Source: Paraburkholderia dioscoreae (GTDB lineage: Bacteria; Pseudomonadota; Gammaproteobacteria; Burkholderiales; Burkholderiaceae). Taken from it: a DNA stretch of 64,000 bases. The notes beneath the pieces were generated by a model. It had not been told where the DNA came from and ran no database searches. It saw nothing but the letters and a program-made list of their open reading frames with translations. Position numbers and translations under genes: made by a program. The DNA is taken from positions 1,798,001 to 1,862,000 of the forward strand of contig NZ_LR699553.1 of the NCBI RefSeq assembly GCF_902459535.1, in the 5' to 3' direction. Positions 25,793 through 33,876 of the stretch are shown one piece after another (position 1 is the first letter of the stretch; the number at the start of each line of letters is the position of its first letter).

Positions 25793-26766
25793 GATGCCGC
25801 CTTGCGCCGGGCGCGCAGCAGACTGGTGAGCCCGCCGGGCAGCAGGATCACGACCAGCATCAGCGAGATGCCGAAGATCAGGCCCGGCGCATCCTTGAAA
25901 CCGCGAAACGCTTCGGGCACCGCGACGTAGAACGCCGCGCCGAGCAGGGCGCCGCGCACGCTGCCCATCCCGCCGATCACGATCATGGCGAGAAACATGA
26001 TCGACATGTTGACGTCGAAGCTTTCGGGATTCACGTAGCGCACCACGTTTGCATACAGGCCGCCCGCCACCGCCGTGTAGAACGCGCTCAAGGCGAACGC
26101 GACGACCTTGTAGCGCGCCACGCGAATGCCGATGCACGCGGCCGCCGTTTCGCTTTCGCGCAGCATCGAGAGGGCGCGGCCGGTGCGGCTCGACGCGAGC
26201 CGGAAAGCGGCCCACGTGCCGGCTGCGAGTGTCGCGGCGATCACCCATGCCATGCGGCTGCCGTCCGCGACCGACAGGCCGAACAGCGAGGGCATCGGCA
26301 CCTGCATGCCGCCGCCGCCGCCCGTGACCGTGCGCCACTCGAAAATTACCTTCTGCGTGACGATGCCGAAACCGAGGGTGGCGATCGCCAGGTACAGGTC
26401 TTTGAGCCGCAGCGCCGGCAATGCGATCAGCGCGCCGATCACGGTCGCGAACGCGCCGGCGAGCGGAATGGCGAGCCAGAACGGCACGCCCCAGCGCTGC
26501 GCGAATATGGCCGACGCGTACGCGCCGATCGCGAAGAATCCCGCATGACCGAGACTGGTCTGGCCGGAGAAGCCGGTGAGGATCGTCAGGCCGATTGCGA
26601 CCAGCGCGAAGATGCCGATCAGGTTCAGCAGGTAGACGAAATAGCCGCCGCTGAAGAGCGCGATCAGCGCATACAGCACGACGAAGCCGCCGAGAAACCA
26701 CTGGTCGCGGCTGCTTTTCGCGCGCGCCGGCAGCGCGGTCGTGGTGGTGTGGTTCATCGTCGGCAT
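25789..26766 (-). CDS. Branched-chain/carboxylate ABC transporter permease, LivM-type
   Basis: The 325-residue permease has about eight to ten hydrophobic segments and the LivM signatures TGFSGQTSLGHAGFFAIGAYA and GRALSMLRESETAAACIGI. It forms the membrane channel together with LivH. The start is the ATG at 26764-26766; a second ATG three codons later is also possible. It follows livH by two bases. Confidence 0.9.
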   Translation of the reverse strand: MPTMNHTTTTALPARAKSSRDQWFLGGFVVLYALIALFSGGYFVYLLNLIGIFALVAIGLTILTGFSGQTSLGHAGFFAIGAYASAIFAQRWGVPFWLAIPLAGAFATVIGALIALPALRLKDLYLAIATLGFGIVTQKVIFEWRTVTGGGGGMQVPMPSLFGLSVADGSRMAWVIAATLAAGTWAAFRLASSRTGRALSMLRESETAAACIGIRVARYKVVAFALSAFYTAVAGGLYANVVRYVNPESFDVNMSIMFLAMIVIGGMGSVRGALLGAAFYVAVPEAFRGFKDAPGLIFGISLMLVVILLPGGLTSLLRARRKAAS

Positions 26767-26768
26767 GC

Positions 26769-27641
26769 TCAGACCTTGGTCGATTTGACGCGGCCGAAAA
26801 TACCGGCCGGCGCGACGATCAGGACAACGATGATCAGGATGAACGACAACGCCTCGTTGAAGGTTCCCGACACATACGCGCCCAGCAGATTTTCGACCAC
26901 GCCCAGCAACAGGCCGCCGACAAACACGCCCGGCAGGCTCGACAGGCCGCCGAGCACCGCGCCCGCAAAGCCTTTGATGAGCAGCGGCGCCATCAGGTTG
27001 ACGTCGAGGAACAGGATTGGCGCGACCAGGATGCCCGCCACCAGACCCGCGACGCTGCCCATCGCCCAGGCGAGTGCGAACGAGCGGCTCACCGAGATGC
27101 CCATCAGCTTCGCGACCGCCTGGTCCTGGCTTGCCGCGCGCAATGCGATGCCGGCTCGCGTGTGACGCAGAATGAGCGTAAAGACGATGATCATCGCGAC
27201 CGACACCAGAATGGTCAGCGCACTGTCGGGCGATACGTTCACGCCGAACAGCCTGAACACCGGCAGGTCGGCCACGGGGCTCGTGAACACATTGGTCAGA
27301 TTGCCCCAGATCATTCCCGCGACGCTGTGCAACGCCATGTTCAGTCCGAGCGTCGCAATCACCGCATTGATGGTCGGCGAGCCCAGCAGCGGCCGGATGA
27401 TCAGTTGCTGCACGACGATTCCCTGCAGCGCGGCGAACGCGATCGCGGCCGGCAGCGCGATCCACCAGCTCAGCGAATAGGTGTTGAGCATTGTGTACGC
27501 GACGAAGGTGGAGAACATTGCCATTTCGCCCTGGGCGAAGTTCGGCACGTCGGTGGCTTGCAGCACCAGGACGACGGCGATGCCGATCAGTGCATACAGG
27601 CTGCCCGAAGCGAGACCGCCGATGATGAGTTCCGCGGTCAT
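26769..27641 (-). CDS. Branched-chain/carboxylate ABC transporter permease, LivH-type
   Basis: The 290-residue permease has eight or so hydrophobic segments and the LivH patterns GLASGSLYALIGIAVVLVLQAT and NFAQGEMAMF near the N-terminus, and GKFAGAVLGG-like GFAGAVLGGLSSLPG near the C-terminus. The start ATG at 27639-27641 has aggaga and overlaps the stop of the preceding IpdB-like gene. Placing a CoA-transferase-fold pair between the binding protein and the permease is unusual for a transporter operon. Confidence 0.9.
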   Translation of the reverse strand: MTAELIIGGLASGSLYALIGIAVVLVLQATDVPNFAQGEMAMFSTFVAYTMLNTYSLSWWIALPAAIAFAALQGIVVQQLIIRPLLGSPTINAVIATLGLNMALHSVAGMIWGNLTNVFTSPVADLPVFRLFGVNVSPDSALTILVSVAMIIVFTLILRHTRAGIALRAASQDQAVAKLMGISVSRSFALAWAMGSVAGLVAGILVAPILFLDVNLMAPLLIKGFAGAVLGGLSSLPGVFVGGLLLGVVENLLGAYVSGTFNEALSFILIIVVLIVAPAGIFGRVKSTKV

Positions 27642-28576
27642 GTGGCGCTCTCCTGTGTGTGCTTCGTGTGCTTCGGGTTCGAGGGCGGATTCGACGCGGC
27701 TGGCAGGGCGCCGCCCGCGAGCGCTCTCAGACGCGTTTTGCGCGCCTTGCCGCTCAGCATTTCGAGGAAACGCAGTCCGCGCGGATCGACGAGCGTGTCG
27801 AGCAGTTTCAATTCCTCGGCGGTGGGCGGCGGCGATACGGCCACGTCCGCGTGCCACTTGAGTTCGAAGCCGGTATTGCGCTCAACGTCGCCGCGCGTCA
27901 CGCCGGGATGCAGATGCGTGACCTGCAGACGACCGGACGGTCCGCTCGCCATCACACACAGGTTGGTGATGACGACGATCGTCATGTCGACGCCGTTGCC
28001 TTGTCCCGGATGTCCCGCGCCGCTGCAGAAATCGAGCGACGGCACGAACACCTGGCGCGTATGGCGCGGCGCATAGTAGTAGAAACGCTTCGCCGCCGTG
28101 GACGCGTCGGGAATACCCGCCGAGCCGGGCAACCGCAGCGTCGGCCGTTCGTGCGCGCCGATGCAGACATTGTTGGTCGCGCCCATCGGATCGATCTGCG
28201 CGGGGCGCATGAATTCCGTCCAGCGCGGTTTACCGCCGAGAAAAATCGCCGGCATGTACAGCAGATTGATCTGCAGATAGTCGAGCCATACCGATGCGCG
28301 CGGCACGGTGTCGAATTCGTCGTGGCCGAGCGTCAGTGCGCGCGTGCCCTCCATCAGCGTATTGCCGTTCGGGCACAGGCTCGTGCAATTCGGCGCATGC
28401 ATGTGTTTGGCGAGCATATAGGCGGACGTCGAGAGGAACGTGCCGATGCCTTCGGCGAGAAAGTCGCCGTCTTCGACCAGGCGGGCCATTGCGACGACCA
28501 TCTGGTCGGTCTGCGCGCGCTGTTCGTCTGACAGCAGGAGATCGCTCATTGCGGCGGAGTCTGTTGCGTCGCTCAT
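27638..28576 (-). CDS. CoA-transferase-fold beta subunit, IpdB/GctB-like, lacking the catalytic Glu
   Basis: The 312-residue protein is a family I CoA-transferase beta-type subunit. In glutaconate CoA-transferase the segment after APxC carries VESG with the catalytic Glu; here the equivalent reads SLCPNGN (66-72), so Glu is replaced. The steroid ring hydrolase IpdAB also lacks this Glu and hydrolyses a cyclic beta-diketone-like CoA ester instead of transferring CoA. I therefore read this as IpdB-like, not a proven transferase. Its ATG overlaps the alpha-subunit stop. Confidence 0.75.
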   Translation of the reverse strand: MSDATDSAAMSDLLLSDEQRAQTDQMVVAMARLVEDGDFLAEGIGTFLSTSAYMLAKHMHAPNCTSLCPNGNTLMEGTRALTLGHDEFDTVPRASVWLDYLQINLLYMPAIFLGGKPRWTEFMRPAQIDPMGATNNVCIGAHERPTLRLPGSAGIPDASTAAKRFYYYAPRHTRQVFVPSLDFCSGAGHPGQGNGVDMTIVVITNLCVMASGPSGRLQVTHLHPGVTRGDVERNTGFELKWHADVAVSPPPTAEELKLLDTLVDPRGLRFLEMLSGKARKTRLRALAGGALPAASNPPSNPKHTKHTQESAT

Positions 28577-29403
28577 GCCAGCGCTCCGGTTGCGGTTTCA
28601 AGCCACTGCTGCCAGGCGCCGCTATCGCTGGTGCCGGCCGTGCCTGCGGCATCGGCGTAATCGAGTACCGCCGCAAGATCCAGCGGATGCTGCGGAAAGC
28701 ACGAAGTCGGAAGGCTGCCGCCCGGCACTTCCACGAGGTGCGTTACGAAAATGCCGGGCAGTTGCACGCCGCCGTCCATTGCGCGAAGTTCGTCGGGCTC
28801 GACAATGGTTTCGGCGGTGACAATCGTAATGTCGGCGATGGCGGGCAGATGACGATCGAGCGCAAGCTGGCCTTGCAGGCTGCAATTGCCGAAGCGGTCG
28901 GCGGCGCTTGCGTGGAGGATCGCGACGTCCACGTGCAACGCGGGCACCGCGAACAACGTCGCCCCGGTGAGCGGACAGGCAAACGCTTTCAGGTCGGGCC
29001 GCGCCTTGGGGAGATCCGTGCGGGCGATATCGCCGCGCATCGGCAGGAACGGCACGCGCATGGCGGCAGCCTGCACGCCGTAGCTCAACGTGTATTCGGT
29101 CTCTTCGATCAGTTCGAGCGTGCCGTTCTGTACGCCGCGCGTGAAATGCGGCGCGAAGCCGACCACCTCGAGGCCTGTATAGCAACTGCGCAGACGCCGC
29201 ACGCAACCGGCGCCGATCAGCAGATCGGTTTCAATGCCGCCCGTGAGCGTGACAATTTCCAGATCGCGCCGCCCTGCTGCGGCGAGTGAGAGCGCGGCGG
29301 CGACCGGCCGCCGGTACAGCGTCATGCCGCCGAGCGCGACGGTGTGGCCGTCGCGCACGGCGGACAGTGCGTCGTTGAGACCGGTCCGTTTGTCGGGATT
29401 CAT
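28573..29403 (-). CDS. CoA-transferase-fold alpha subunit, IpdA/GctA-like
   Basis: The 276-residue protein has the alpha-subunit opening (VRDGHTVALGGMTLYRRP), the CoA-binding glycine segment LTGGIETDLLIGAG and the ELIEETEYTLSYGVQAAAMRVPFLP stretch typical of GctA/IpdA, with acidic residues that could be catalytic. With the next gene it should form a heteromer acting on a CoA ester, either ring or chain hydrolysis (IpdAB) or CoA transfer. The start ATG overlaps the stop of the substrate-binding-protein gene (ATGA). Confidence 0.75.
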   Translation of the reverse strand: MNPDKRTGLNDALSAVRDGHTVALGGMTLYRRPVAAALSLAAAGRRDLEIVTLTGGIETDLLIGAGCVRRLRSCYTGLEVVGFAPHFTRGVQNGTLELIEETEYTLSYGVQAAAMRVPFLPMRGDIARTDLPKARPDLKAFACPLTGATLFAVPALHVDVAILHASAADRFGNCSLQGQLALDRHLPAIADITIVTAETIVEPDELRAMDGGVQLPGIFVTHLVEVPGGSLPTSCFPQHPLDLAAVLDYADAAGTAGTSDSGAWQQWLETATGALA

Positions 29404-30569
29404 TCGGCCTTCATCCAGTCGGTCTTGATGACCCACTTGCCGTCTTCCGCGCGCATGAACGCAACGGCGTTGCTGCCGGCGTGCTGCGTGGCGGTGAACG
29501 TGATCGGGCTCATCAGGCCGGTGTTGAAATTGTTCATCTGTTCGAGTGCGGCGACGATCTTGTCACCGGTCGGCTCACCCTGCACGTGCTTCAACGCTTC
29601 GACGAAAATCTCCGCGGCGTTATAGCCGTGCATGCTGTACGTGGTGGGCGGTGTCTTCGGCAGATACTTTTTCTGGCGCGCGATGAAGTCGAGCACCGCG
29701 GGTTTTTTCGAATCGAGCGGCTCCATCACTGCTACCGCGATCGCGCCGTTGACGAGCGCGGCGCCCGCCAGCGTGAATGTCTGCGGATCGCCGAGCGCGC
29801 TGTGGCCGCTGAATTGCGGCTTCCAGCCCATCTTGTTCGCTTCGCGCATGATCAGCGCGCCGTCGCGCGGAATACCGAAGAACACGACGTCTTCGGCGCC
29901 GGACTGGCGAGCTTGCGAAACCACACCGCTGAAATTCGACGTGCCGCGATCGAACGGCAGCTTGGTGAACGGCACGTTGTCCTTTTTCATCCGCGCTTCG
30001 AAGCCCGCTACCGCGTCCTGACCGAAATCGTCGTTCTGGTAGATGGCGGCGATTTTCGTGTGCTTGAGCGTTTTCACGAGATAGGTGCCCAGTACGTCGG
30101 CCTGCAGGCGCACTTCGGGAAGCGACGTGAACACATAGCGCTGTGTCGGCGTGGTCAGTTTGTGGCTGAACGCATAGGGCGCGATGATCGGCAGCCTGCG
30201 TTCCTGCGCATAGGGCAGCATGGCGGTGACGCCCGGTGTGCCCGTGGGCGACACGATGGCGACCACGTTGTCCTGTTCGGCGAGCTTCTTTACACCGGCG
30301 AGCGAGCGCATGGGCTCGTAGCCGTCGTCTTCCGCAATCAGTTCGAGCTTGCGGCCGTTCACGCCGCCCTGGTCGTTGATGTAATCGACGTACACCTGAA
30401 TGCCGTCGCGCACGCCCTGGCCGAGCAGCGACATGCCGCCCGAAGCGGGACCGGTGAAGCCGATCTTGATCGGGTCTGCGGCGAACGCGGGCGCGGCGGC
30501 ACAAATGCACGCTGCGGAGGTGAACACGGCTAGCACCGCGCGGAATGCCGACGAGCGAAAAGCGGTCAT
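29400..30569 (-). CDS. Periplasmic substrate-binding protein of a Liv-type ABC transporter
   Basis: The 389-residue protein has a signal peptide of about 28 residues ending in APAFA-AD. A Leu/Ile/Val-binding-type two-domain fold follows (PIKIGFTGPASGGMSLLGQGVRDG, IIAPYAFSHKLTTPTQRYVF, YQNDDFGQDAV). The ligand is unknown; such proteins bind amino acids, benzoates, terpenoid or aliphatic acids. It is the first gene of the minus-strand operon running to 22680. The start ATG has aggaga. The operator at 30739-30754 lies 170 bp upstream. Confidence 0.9.
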   Translation of the reverse strand: MTAFRSSAFRAVLAVFTSAACICAAAPAFAADPIKIGFTGPASGGMSLLGQGVRDGIQVYVDYINDQGGVNGRKLELIAEDDGYEPMRSLAGVKKLAEQDNVVAIVSPTGTPGVTAMLPYAQERRLPIIAPYAFSHKLTTPTQRYVFTSLPEVRLQADVLGTYLVKTLKHTKIAAIYQNDDFGQDAVAGFEARMKKDNVPFTKLPFDRGTSNFSGVVSQARQSGAEDVVFFGIPRDGALIMREANKMGWKPQFSGHSALGDPQTFTLAGAALVNGAIAVAVMEPLDSKKPAVLDFIARQKKYLPKTPPTTYSMHGYNAAEIFVEALKHVQGEPTGDKIVAALEQMNNFNTGLMSPITFTATQHAGSNAVAFMRAEDGKWVIKTDWMKAE

Positions 30570-30738
30570 GGGTGTCTCCTGATTCTGTTTTTTTGGGGCT
30601 TGGGAAGAATCCCGCTTGCCGTTGGTTGTGCCGGCATGACGCCGATGCGGCCCCGTGAAACTCCGCCTGAGCCCATGCCGCCCGCCAGCCTCGCGTTCCA
30701 ATTCAGCTTAACGCCATGCTGACTACGATGTCAACTAA

Positions 30739-30754
30739 CTAACCGATCGGTTAG
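30739..30754. promoter_or_regulatory. Operator copy 3, CTAACCGATCGGTTAG (perfect palindrome)
   Basis: This is a fully self-complementary 16-mer, the best copy of the locus-wide motif. It lies 170 bp upstream of the substrate-binding-protein start and is a strong candidate binding site for the local TetR protein. Confidence 0.72.
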
Positions 30755-30908
30755 ACAACTTACTTGTGGATATTTTTCTGGCCGTTCATCCTTCCGTCGC
30801 GAGGGTTTCGGGCCGATAGGAAGGTGGGAGGAAATGTGCATGAACTACAGGGAAACCCCAACCTAGATGTGTGAAACGATCCGGAGTGGCGACCCTCGGT
30901 AGCTCAAT

Positions 30909-30924
30909 CTGACCCATGAGTCAG
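30909..30924. promoter_or_regulatory. Weak operator copy, CTGACC-CATG-AGTCAG
   Basis: The 16-mer matches the CTAACC-N4-GGTTAG pattern at nine of twelve arm positions and is itself palindromic at its outer five bases. It lies about 95 bp upstream of the crotonase gene at 31019. Its spacing relative to the perfect copy mirrors the paired arrangement at 14569/14650. Confidence 0.4.
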
Positions 30925-31018
30925 TTCAATTGACACGTGGTATTGCTGCGGATATCGTGGGCGATGAATCCGGGGGGATTGGCGACCCGGAAAGTGTCGG
31001 ACAGAAGGAGACCCCAGC

Positions 31019-31807
31019 ATGACCGAGCCGTCCGTTGTCGCAGTGAGCCGCGCCGGCACCGTAGGTGTCATCGAACTCGCGCGGCCTGAAAAATTCAATT
31101 GCCTGTCGCTTGCGGTGTTCGCGGCGATCAGCGCGGCCGTGGACGCGTTCGAGACGCCTGAGTCGGGCGTGCGCTCGATCATGATCTGCGCTCAGGGCAA
31201 GAATTTCTGCACCGGCGCGGATCTCGACGAGGTTCTTTCGTTGCGCCAGGACATCGGCGAAATGCGCCGCTTTATCAGCACTGCGCACCAAACCATGAAG
31301 CGGCTGTCCACGAGCAGCCTGCCGGTAGTTGCGGCATGCCAGGGTTTATCGCTAGCCGGCGGCTTCGAATTGATGCTGGCCTGCGATATTGCGATCGCCG
31401 CACGAGACGCGCGCTTCGGCGATCAGCATGCACAGTACGGCCTGCTGCCGGGCTTCGGCGCGAGCCAGCGGATCCCCCGTTTGATCGGGTTGCGCCGCAG
31501 CATGGATTTGTTCTTCTCGGCGCGCTGGCTCGATGCGCAGACTGCGCAGCAATGGGGTCTCGTGAATCGGGTCGTCGAAGCGGGCGAACTGCGGCAGGCG
31601 GCGCTCGATTACTGCGAGGAGTTGGCTACGCGCAGCCGCATCGGGCTTGCAACGATGAAGCGGCTGGCGCGCGAGGGACTCGAAGGGTCGCTGGAGGCGG
31701 GACTGAAGCTGGAGGAGGAGGTCGTGTCGGGCGGCTTGCTGGAAGAGGACGTGAGCGAAGGACTGGCGGCGTTCCAGGAGCGTCGCTCGCCCCGGTTCCG
31801 CTCTTAG
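31019..31807 (+). CDS. Crotonase-family enoyl-CoA hydratase/isomerase with one catalytic Glu replaced
   Basis: The 262-residue protein keeps the first crotonase Glu (LAGGFELMLACD) and the NFCTGADLDEV oxyanion region. At the second site, where hydratases have PExxLG, it reads GDQHAQYGLLPGFG. Loss of that Glu means a standard hydratase mechanism is doubtful; isomerase, hydrolase or retro-Claisen activity (as for EchA20-like crotonases in steroid ring cleavage) are alternatives. The start ATG has aaggag. It stands alone in its transcript, facing the SDR gene tail-to-tail. Confidence 0.82.
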   Translation: MTEPSVVAVSRAGTVGVIELARPEKFNCLSLAVFAAISAAVDAFETPESGVRSIMICAQGKNFCTGADLDEVLSLRQDIGEMRRFISTAHQTMKRLSTSSLPVVAACQGLSLAGGFELMLACDIAIAARDARFGDQHAQYGLLPGFGASQRIPRLIGLRRSMDLFFSARWLDAQTAQQWGLVNRVVEAGELRQAALDYCEELATRSRIGLATMKRLAREGLEGSLEAGLKLEEEVVSGGLLEEDVSEGLAAFQERRSPRFRS

Positions 31808-31839
31808 GCGCGGGCCGCCACCCCGCGCAGCCGTTCTGA

Positions 31840-32607
31840 TCAGACGGCCGAGATACCGCCCGTGATGCTGATCGCCTGACCGGTGATCTTCGCGGCGGCC
31901 GGTGACGCGAGAAACACCACCAGGCCCGCCAGTTCTTCCCTCGTGACCACGCCGAGCTTCGCCATCTTCTCCGCTTTGCCGAACAGCTTGCCGGCAAACG
32001 GGTCCGCCATGATCTTGTCGTAATGGTCCGTGCCGCTCGTGATCGACGGTGTGACGATGTTGGCGCGCACGCCGTCATGCTTGCCTTCGGTGGCGAGTCC
32101 GCGCGTGAACATGACGATGCCGGCCATTGCCGCGCCTATCACGCTTTCGCCGGGTGTCGGCAACTTGGCGGCGTCAGATGCGATGTTGATGATTGCGCCG
32201 CGCCGCGCTTCGCGCATGTAGTGCAACGCGGCGCGGCTGCAAAGAATCTGCGCAAACAGGCCGCGTTCGAGAATGCCGGGAATCTCCGCGACGGCGATTT
32301 CATGCAACAGCCTTGGCATGTCGTTGCCGCCGGTAGAATTCACCAGCACGTCGATACGGCCGAGCGATGCCATTGCGTCCGCCATGATCTTTTCGGCAAT
32401 CTGCGGCTGCGCGGCATCGCCGATGGAAAGCGCGACGGTCGCGCCCGGAAAGCGTTGTTGCAACTCGGCCCGGGTGGCTTCGGCGCGCGCGGCATTGCGG
32501 CCGTTGATAAGGACGCCGGCGGCCCCCGCTTCGAGCAGAGCTTCGGCGCAGGCGCGGCCAAGACCCGCCGTGCCGCCGGTGATGACGGCAGTGGTTTGAT
32601 TTAGCAT
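31840..32607 (-). CDS. SDR-fold protein lacking the catalytic Tyr and Lys
   Basis: The 255-residue protein has a good nucleotide-binding motif (ITGGTAGLGRA, 9-19) and the C-terminal ITGQAISITGG of classical SDRs. Alignment by eye of ESVIGAAMAGI (154-164) with the usual QSAYSASKAGV shows Tyr replaced by Ile157 and Lys by Met161; the NNAG motif is NSTG. Ser144 remains. Classical dehydrogenase chemistry is therefore unlikely; it may be an enoyl-reductase-like, hydrolytic or structural relative. It is divergent from the TetR gene with an operator between, so it probably belongs to the regulon. Confidence 0.78.
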   Translation of the reverse strand: MLNQTTAVITGGTAGLGRACAEALLEAGAAGVLINGRNAARAEATRAELQQRFPGATVALSIGDAAQPQIAEKIMADAMASLGRIDVLVNSTGGNDMPRLLHEIAVAEIPGILERGLFAQILCSRAALHYMREARRGAIINIASDAAKLPTPGESVIGAAMAGIVMFTRGLATEGKHDGVRANIVTPSITSGTDHYDKIMADPFAGKLFGKAEKMAKLGVVTREELAGLVVFLASPAAAKITGQAISITGGISAV

Positions 32608-32683
32608 CCGGTAGGTCTCGAGAAGAAGAAATAGAAGGGGTGTCGCCCTAGTTTAACCACAACTTGACTGCAGGGGCAACAGA

Positions 32684-32699
32684 CCGACCTATGGGTTAG
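32684..32699. promoter_or_regulatory. Operator copy near the TetR gene, CCGACC-TATG-GGTTAG
   Basis: The right arm is exact and the left arm matches four of six bases of CTAACC-N4-GGTTAG. It lies in the divergent gap between the SDR and TetR genes, about 110 bp upstream of the TetR start, as expected for autoregulation. Confidence 0.5.
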
Positions 32700-32807
32700 A
32701 ATGGCATCCGATCAAATTTTTTCGAATCATTTTTTTGAATCACTCACTGAGATGAAACAGAGAGACGGCTTGCTTCGGTTTGCGCATGGCTTTTGCGGAG
32801 TGTGTGT

Positions 32808-33509
32808 ATGAGCACCTGGAAGAATGCGGTGTTGGGCGCGAGCGAGCAATTCGATCGCAAGCGCGAGGTGCTGTTGCGCGAGGCGGCGGCGTCGTTCAAT
32901 CGGAGCGGCTATCACGGCACGTCGCTCGCTGAAATCGCGAAGAAACTCGGCGTGACGAAAGCCGCGCTGTATACGTATGTACCCAGCAAGGAAGAGCTGC
33001 TTTATTTCTGCCACGATTCGGCGATGGACAGCGCCATGGAGATTCTCGTGCAGGCGCGCGCGGGAGCCGGAACCGGCCTGCAGAAACTCGCGGCTACGCT
33101 GCGCGGTTATCTGAACCTGATGCTCGGCGAGGACGGCAGCTATGTGGTTCTGCTCGAAGAGAACGCAATGAAGCCCGTGCACATGCGCGCGATCATCAAG
33201 CGGCGAGACAGGTTCGAACAGGGTTTGCGCGATCTGGTCGAGGAAGGCATTGCGGACGGCAGCATCGTGTCATGCAATGCGAAGCTCGCCATTTTCATGA
33301 TCATGGGCGCAATGAACTGGAGCCGGAAGTGGTATCAACCGAGCGGCAGCTGGTCGGGCGCTCAGATTGCCGTTGCGCTTACCGAGATTCTCGAACGCTC
33401 GTTGGCGGGCACGCCGGTCGCGCAGTTGATCGCGGATCCGGGCAGCATCGAAGTGGAGGAGCCGGCCGAGGAGGCGCCGGTCGCGAAGGCGCGGCGGCGG
33501 CCGGCGTAA
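32808..33509 (+). CDS. TetR-family regulator, probable local regulator of the catabolic locus
   Basis: The 233-residue protein has a TetR helix-turn-helix (about residues 17-63, with VLLREAAASFNRSGYHGTSLAEIAKKLGVTKAALYTYVPSKEEL) and a TetR_C ligand domain of the acyl-CoA-responsive kind. It has a Glu/Ala-rich basic tail. The ATG at 32808 has cggag upstream; an in-frame ATG five codons earlier is less well placed. It sits at the end of the locus, and the nearest copy of the shared palindrome lies upstream of it. That it binds all copies is inference. Confidence 0.82.
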   Translation: MSTWKNAVLGASEQFDRKREVLLREAAASFNRSGYHGTSLAEIAKKLGVTKAALYTYVPSKEELLYFCHDSAMDSAMEILVQARAGAGTGLQKLAATLRGYLNLMLGEDGSYVVLLEENAMKPVHMRAIIKRRDRFEQGLRDLVEEGIADGSIVSCNAKLAIFMIMGAMNWSRKWYQPSGSWSGAQIAVALTEILERSLAGTPVAQLIADPGSIEVEEPAEEAPVAKARRRPA

Positions 33510-33643
33510 AGCCGGGCGGCGTGGAACGCCGCCCCTGCGGCTCAGGTTCGACGCGTTCTGAACACGGGCTCGCCCCCCAAGTCCGGGATGCGCAAATGTG
33601 GGAATCGTCGATACCAGTAGAACAGCAGGGGGCTAAATGAAAA

Positions 33644-33675
33644 AAACCCCGTAATACTTTGATCTTACGGGGTTT
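33644..33675 (-). terminator. tRNA-type intrinsic terminator, near-copy of the one at 50428
   Basis: An 11-bp stem (AAACCCCGTAA with its complement) is followed on the minus strand by a T-run. The 43 bases 33641-33683 match 50425-50467 with two differences. There the same element ends a tRNA-Leu gene; here it follows only a tRNA fragment. Confidence 0.75.
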
Positions 33676-33697
33676 CTCGAACTACCTCGGCCTATGT

Positions 33698-33735
33698 TGG
33701 GTACCGTGCGGGATTCGAACCTGCGACCAACGGAT
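33698..33735 (-). pseudogene. 3' fragment of a tRNA gene, tRNA-Lys-like
   Basis: On the minus strand these 38 bases contain the second half of the anticodon stem, a variable loop, and the T arm GCAGG-TTCGAAT-CCCGC followed by ACGGTACCCA. The stretch ATCCGTTGGTCGCAGGTTCGAATCC is as in bacterial tRNA-Lys, but the T stem has a mismatch and the 5' half is missing. It looks like the remnant left when an element uses a tRNA 3' end as attachment site. The amino-acid identity is tentative. Confidence 0.55.
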
Positions 33736-33876
33736 GACAGTCCTACATTGATTCTCCCGTATTTGCCTTGCGACCGGTAGATGTCAAGGCATGTCATGCG
33801 CACGCGCGTGCCTGGGTGGCGACTTGGAGCAGGAAGAAACAAAGGCCGTAGGCTGGCTCGCTTCCAGCCCGAGTGT

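Larger units (their letters stand above)
30570..31018. promoter_or_regulatory. Divergent control region with two operators
   Basis: This 450-bp gap separates the transporter operon (minus) from the second crotonase gene (plus). It holds one perfect operator at 30739-30754 and a weaker copy at 30909-30924. No gene is apparent. Confidence 0.55.
33510..33876. other. Gene-free junction between the catabolic locus and the accessory region
   Basis: This 367-bp stretch carries a terminator and a degraded tRNA 3' fragment (listed separately) and otherwise no recognisable gene. It marks the change from the coherent catabolic locus to the pseudogene-rich region. Confidence 0.5.

Noticed and set aside
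33633..33842. Minus-strand open frame of about 70 codons
   Set aside because: It runs through the tRNA fragment and the terminator hairpin, so it is not a gene.
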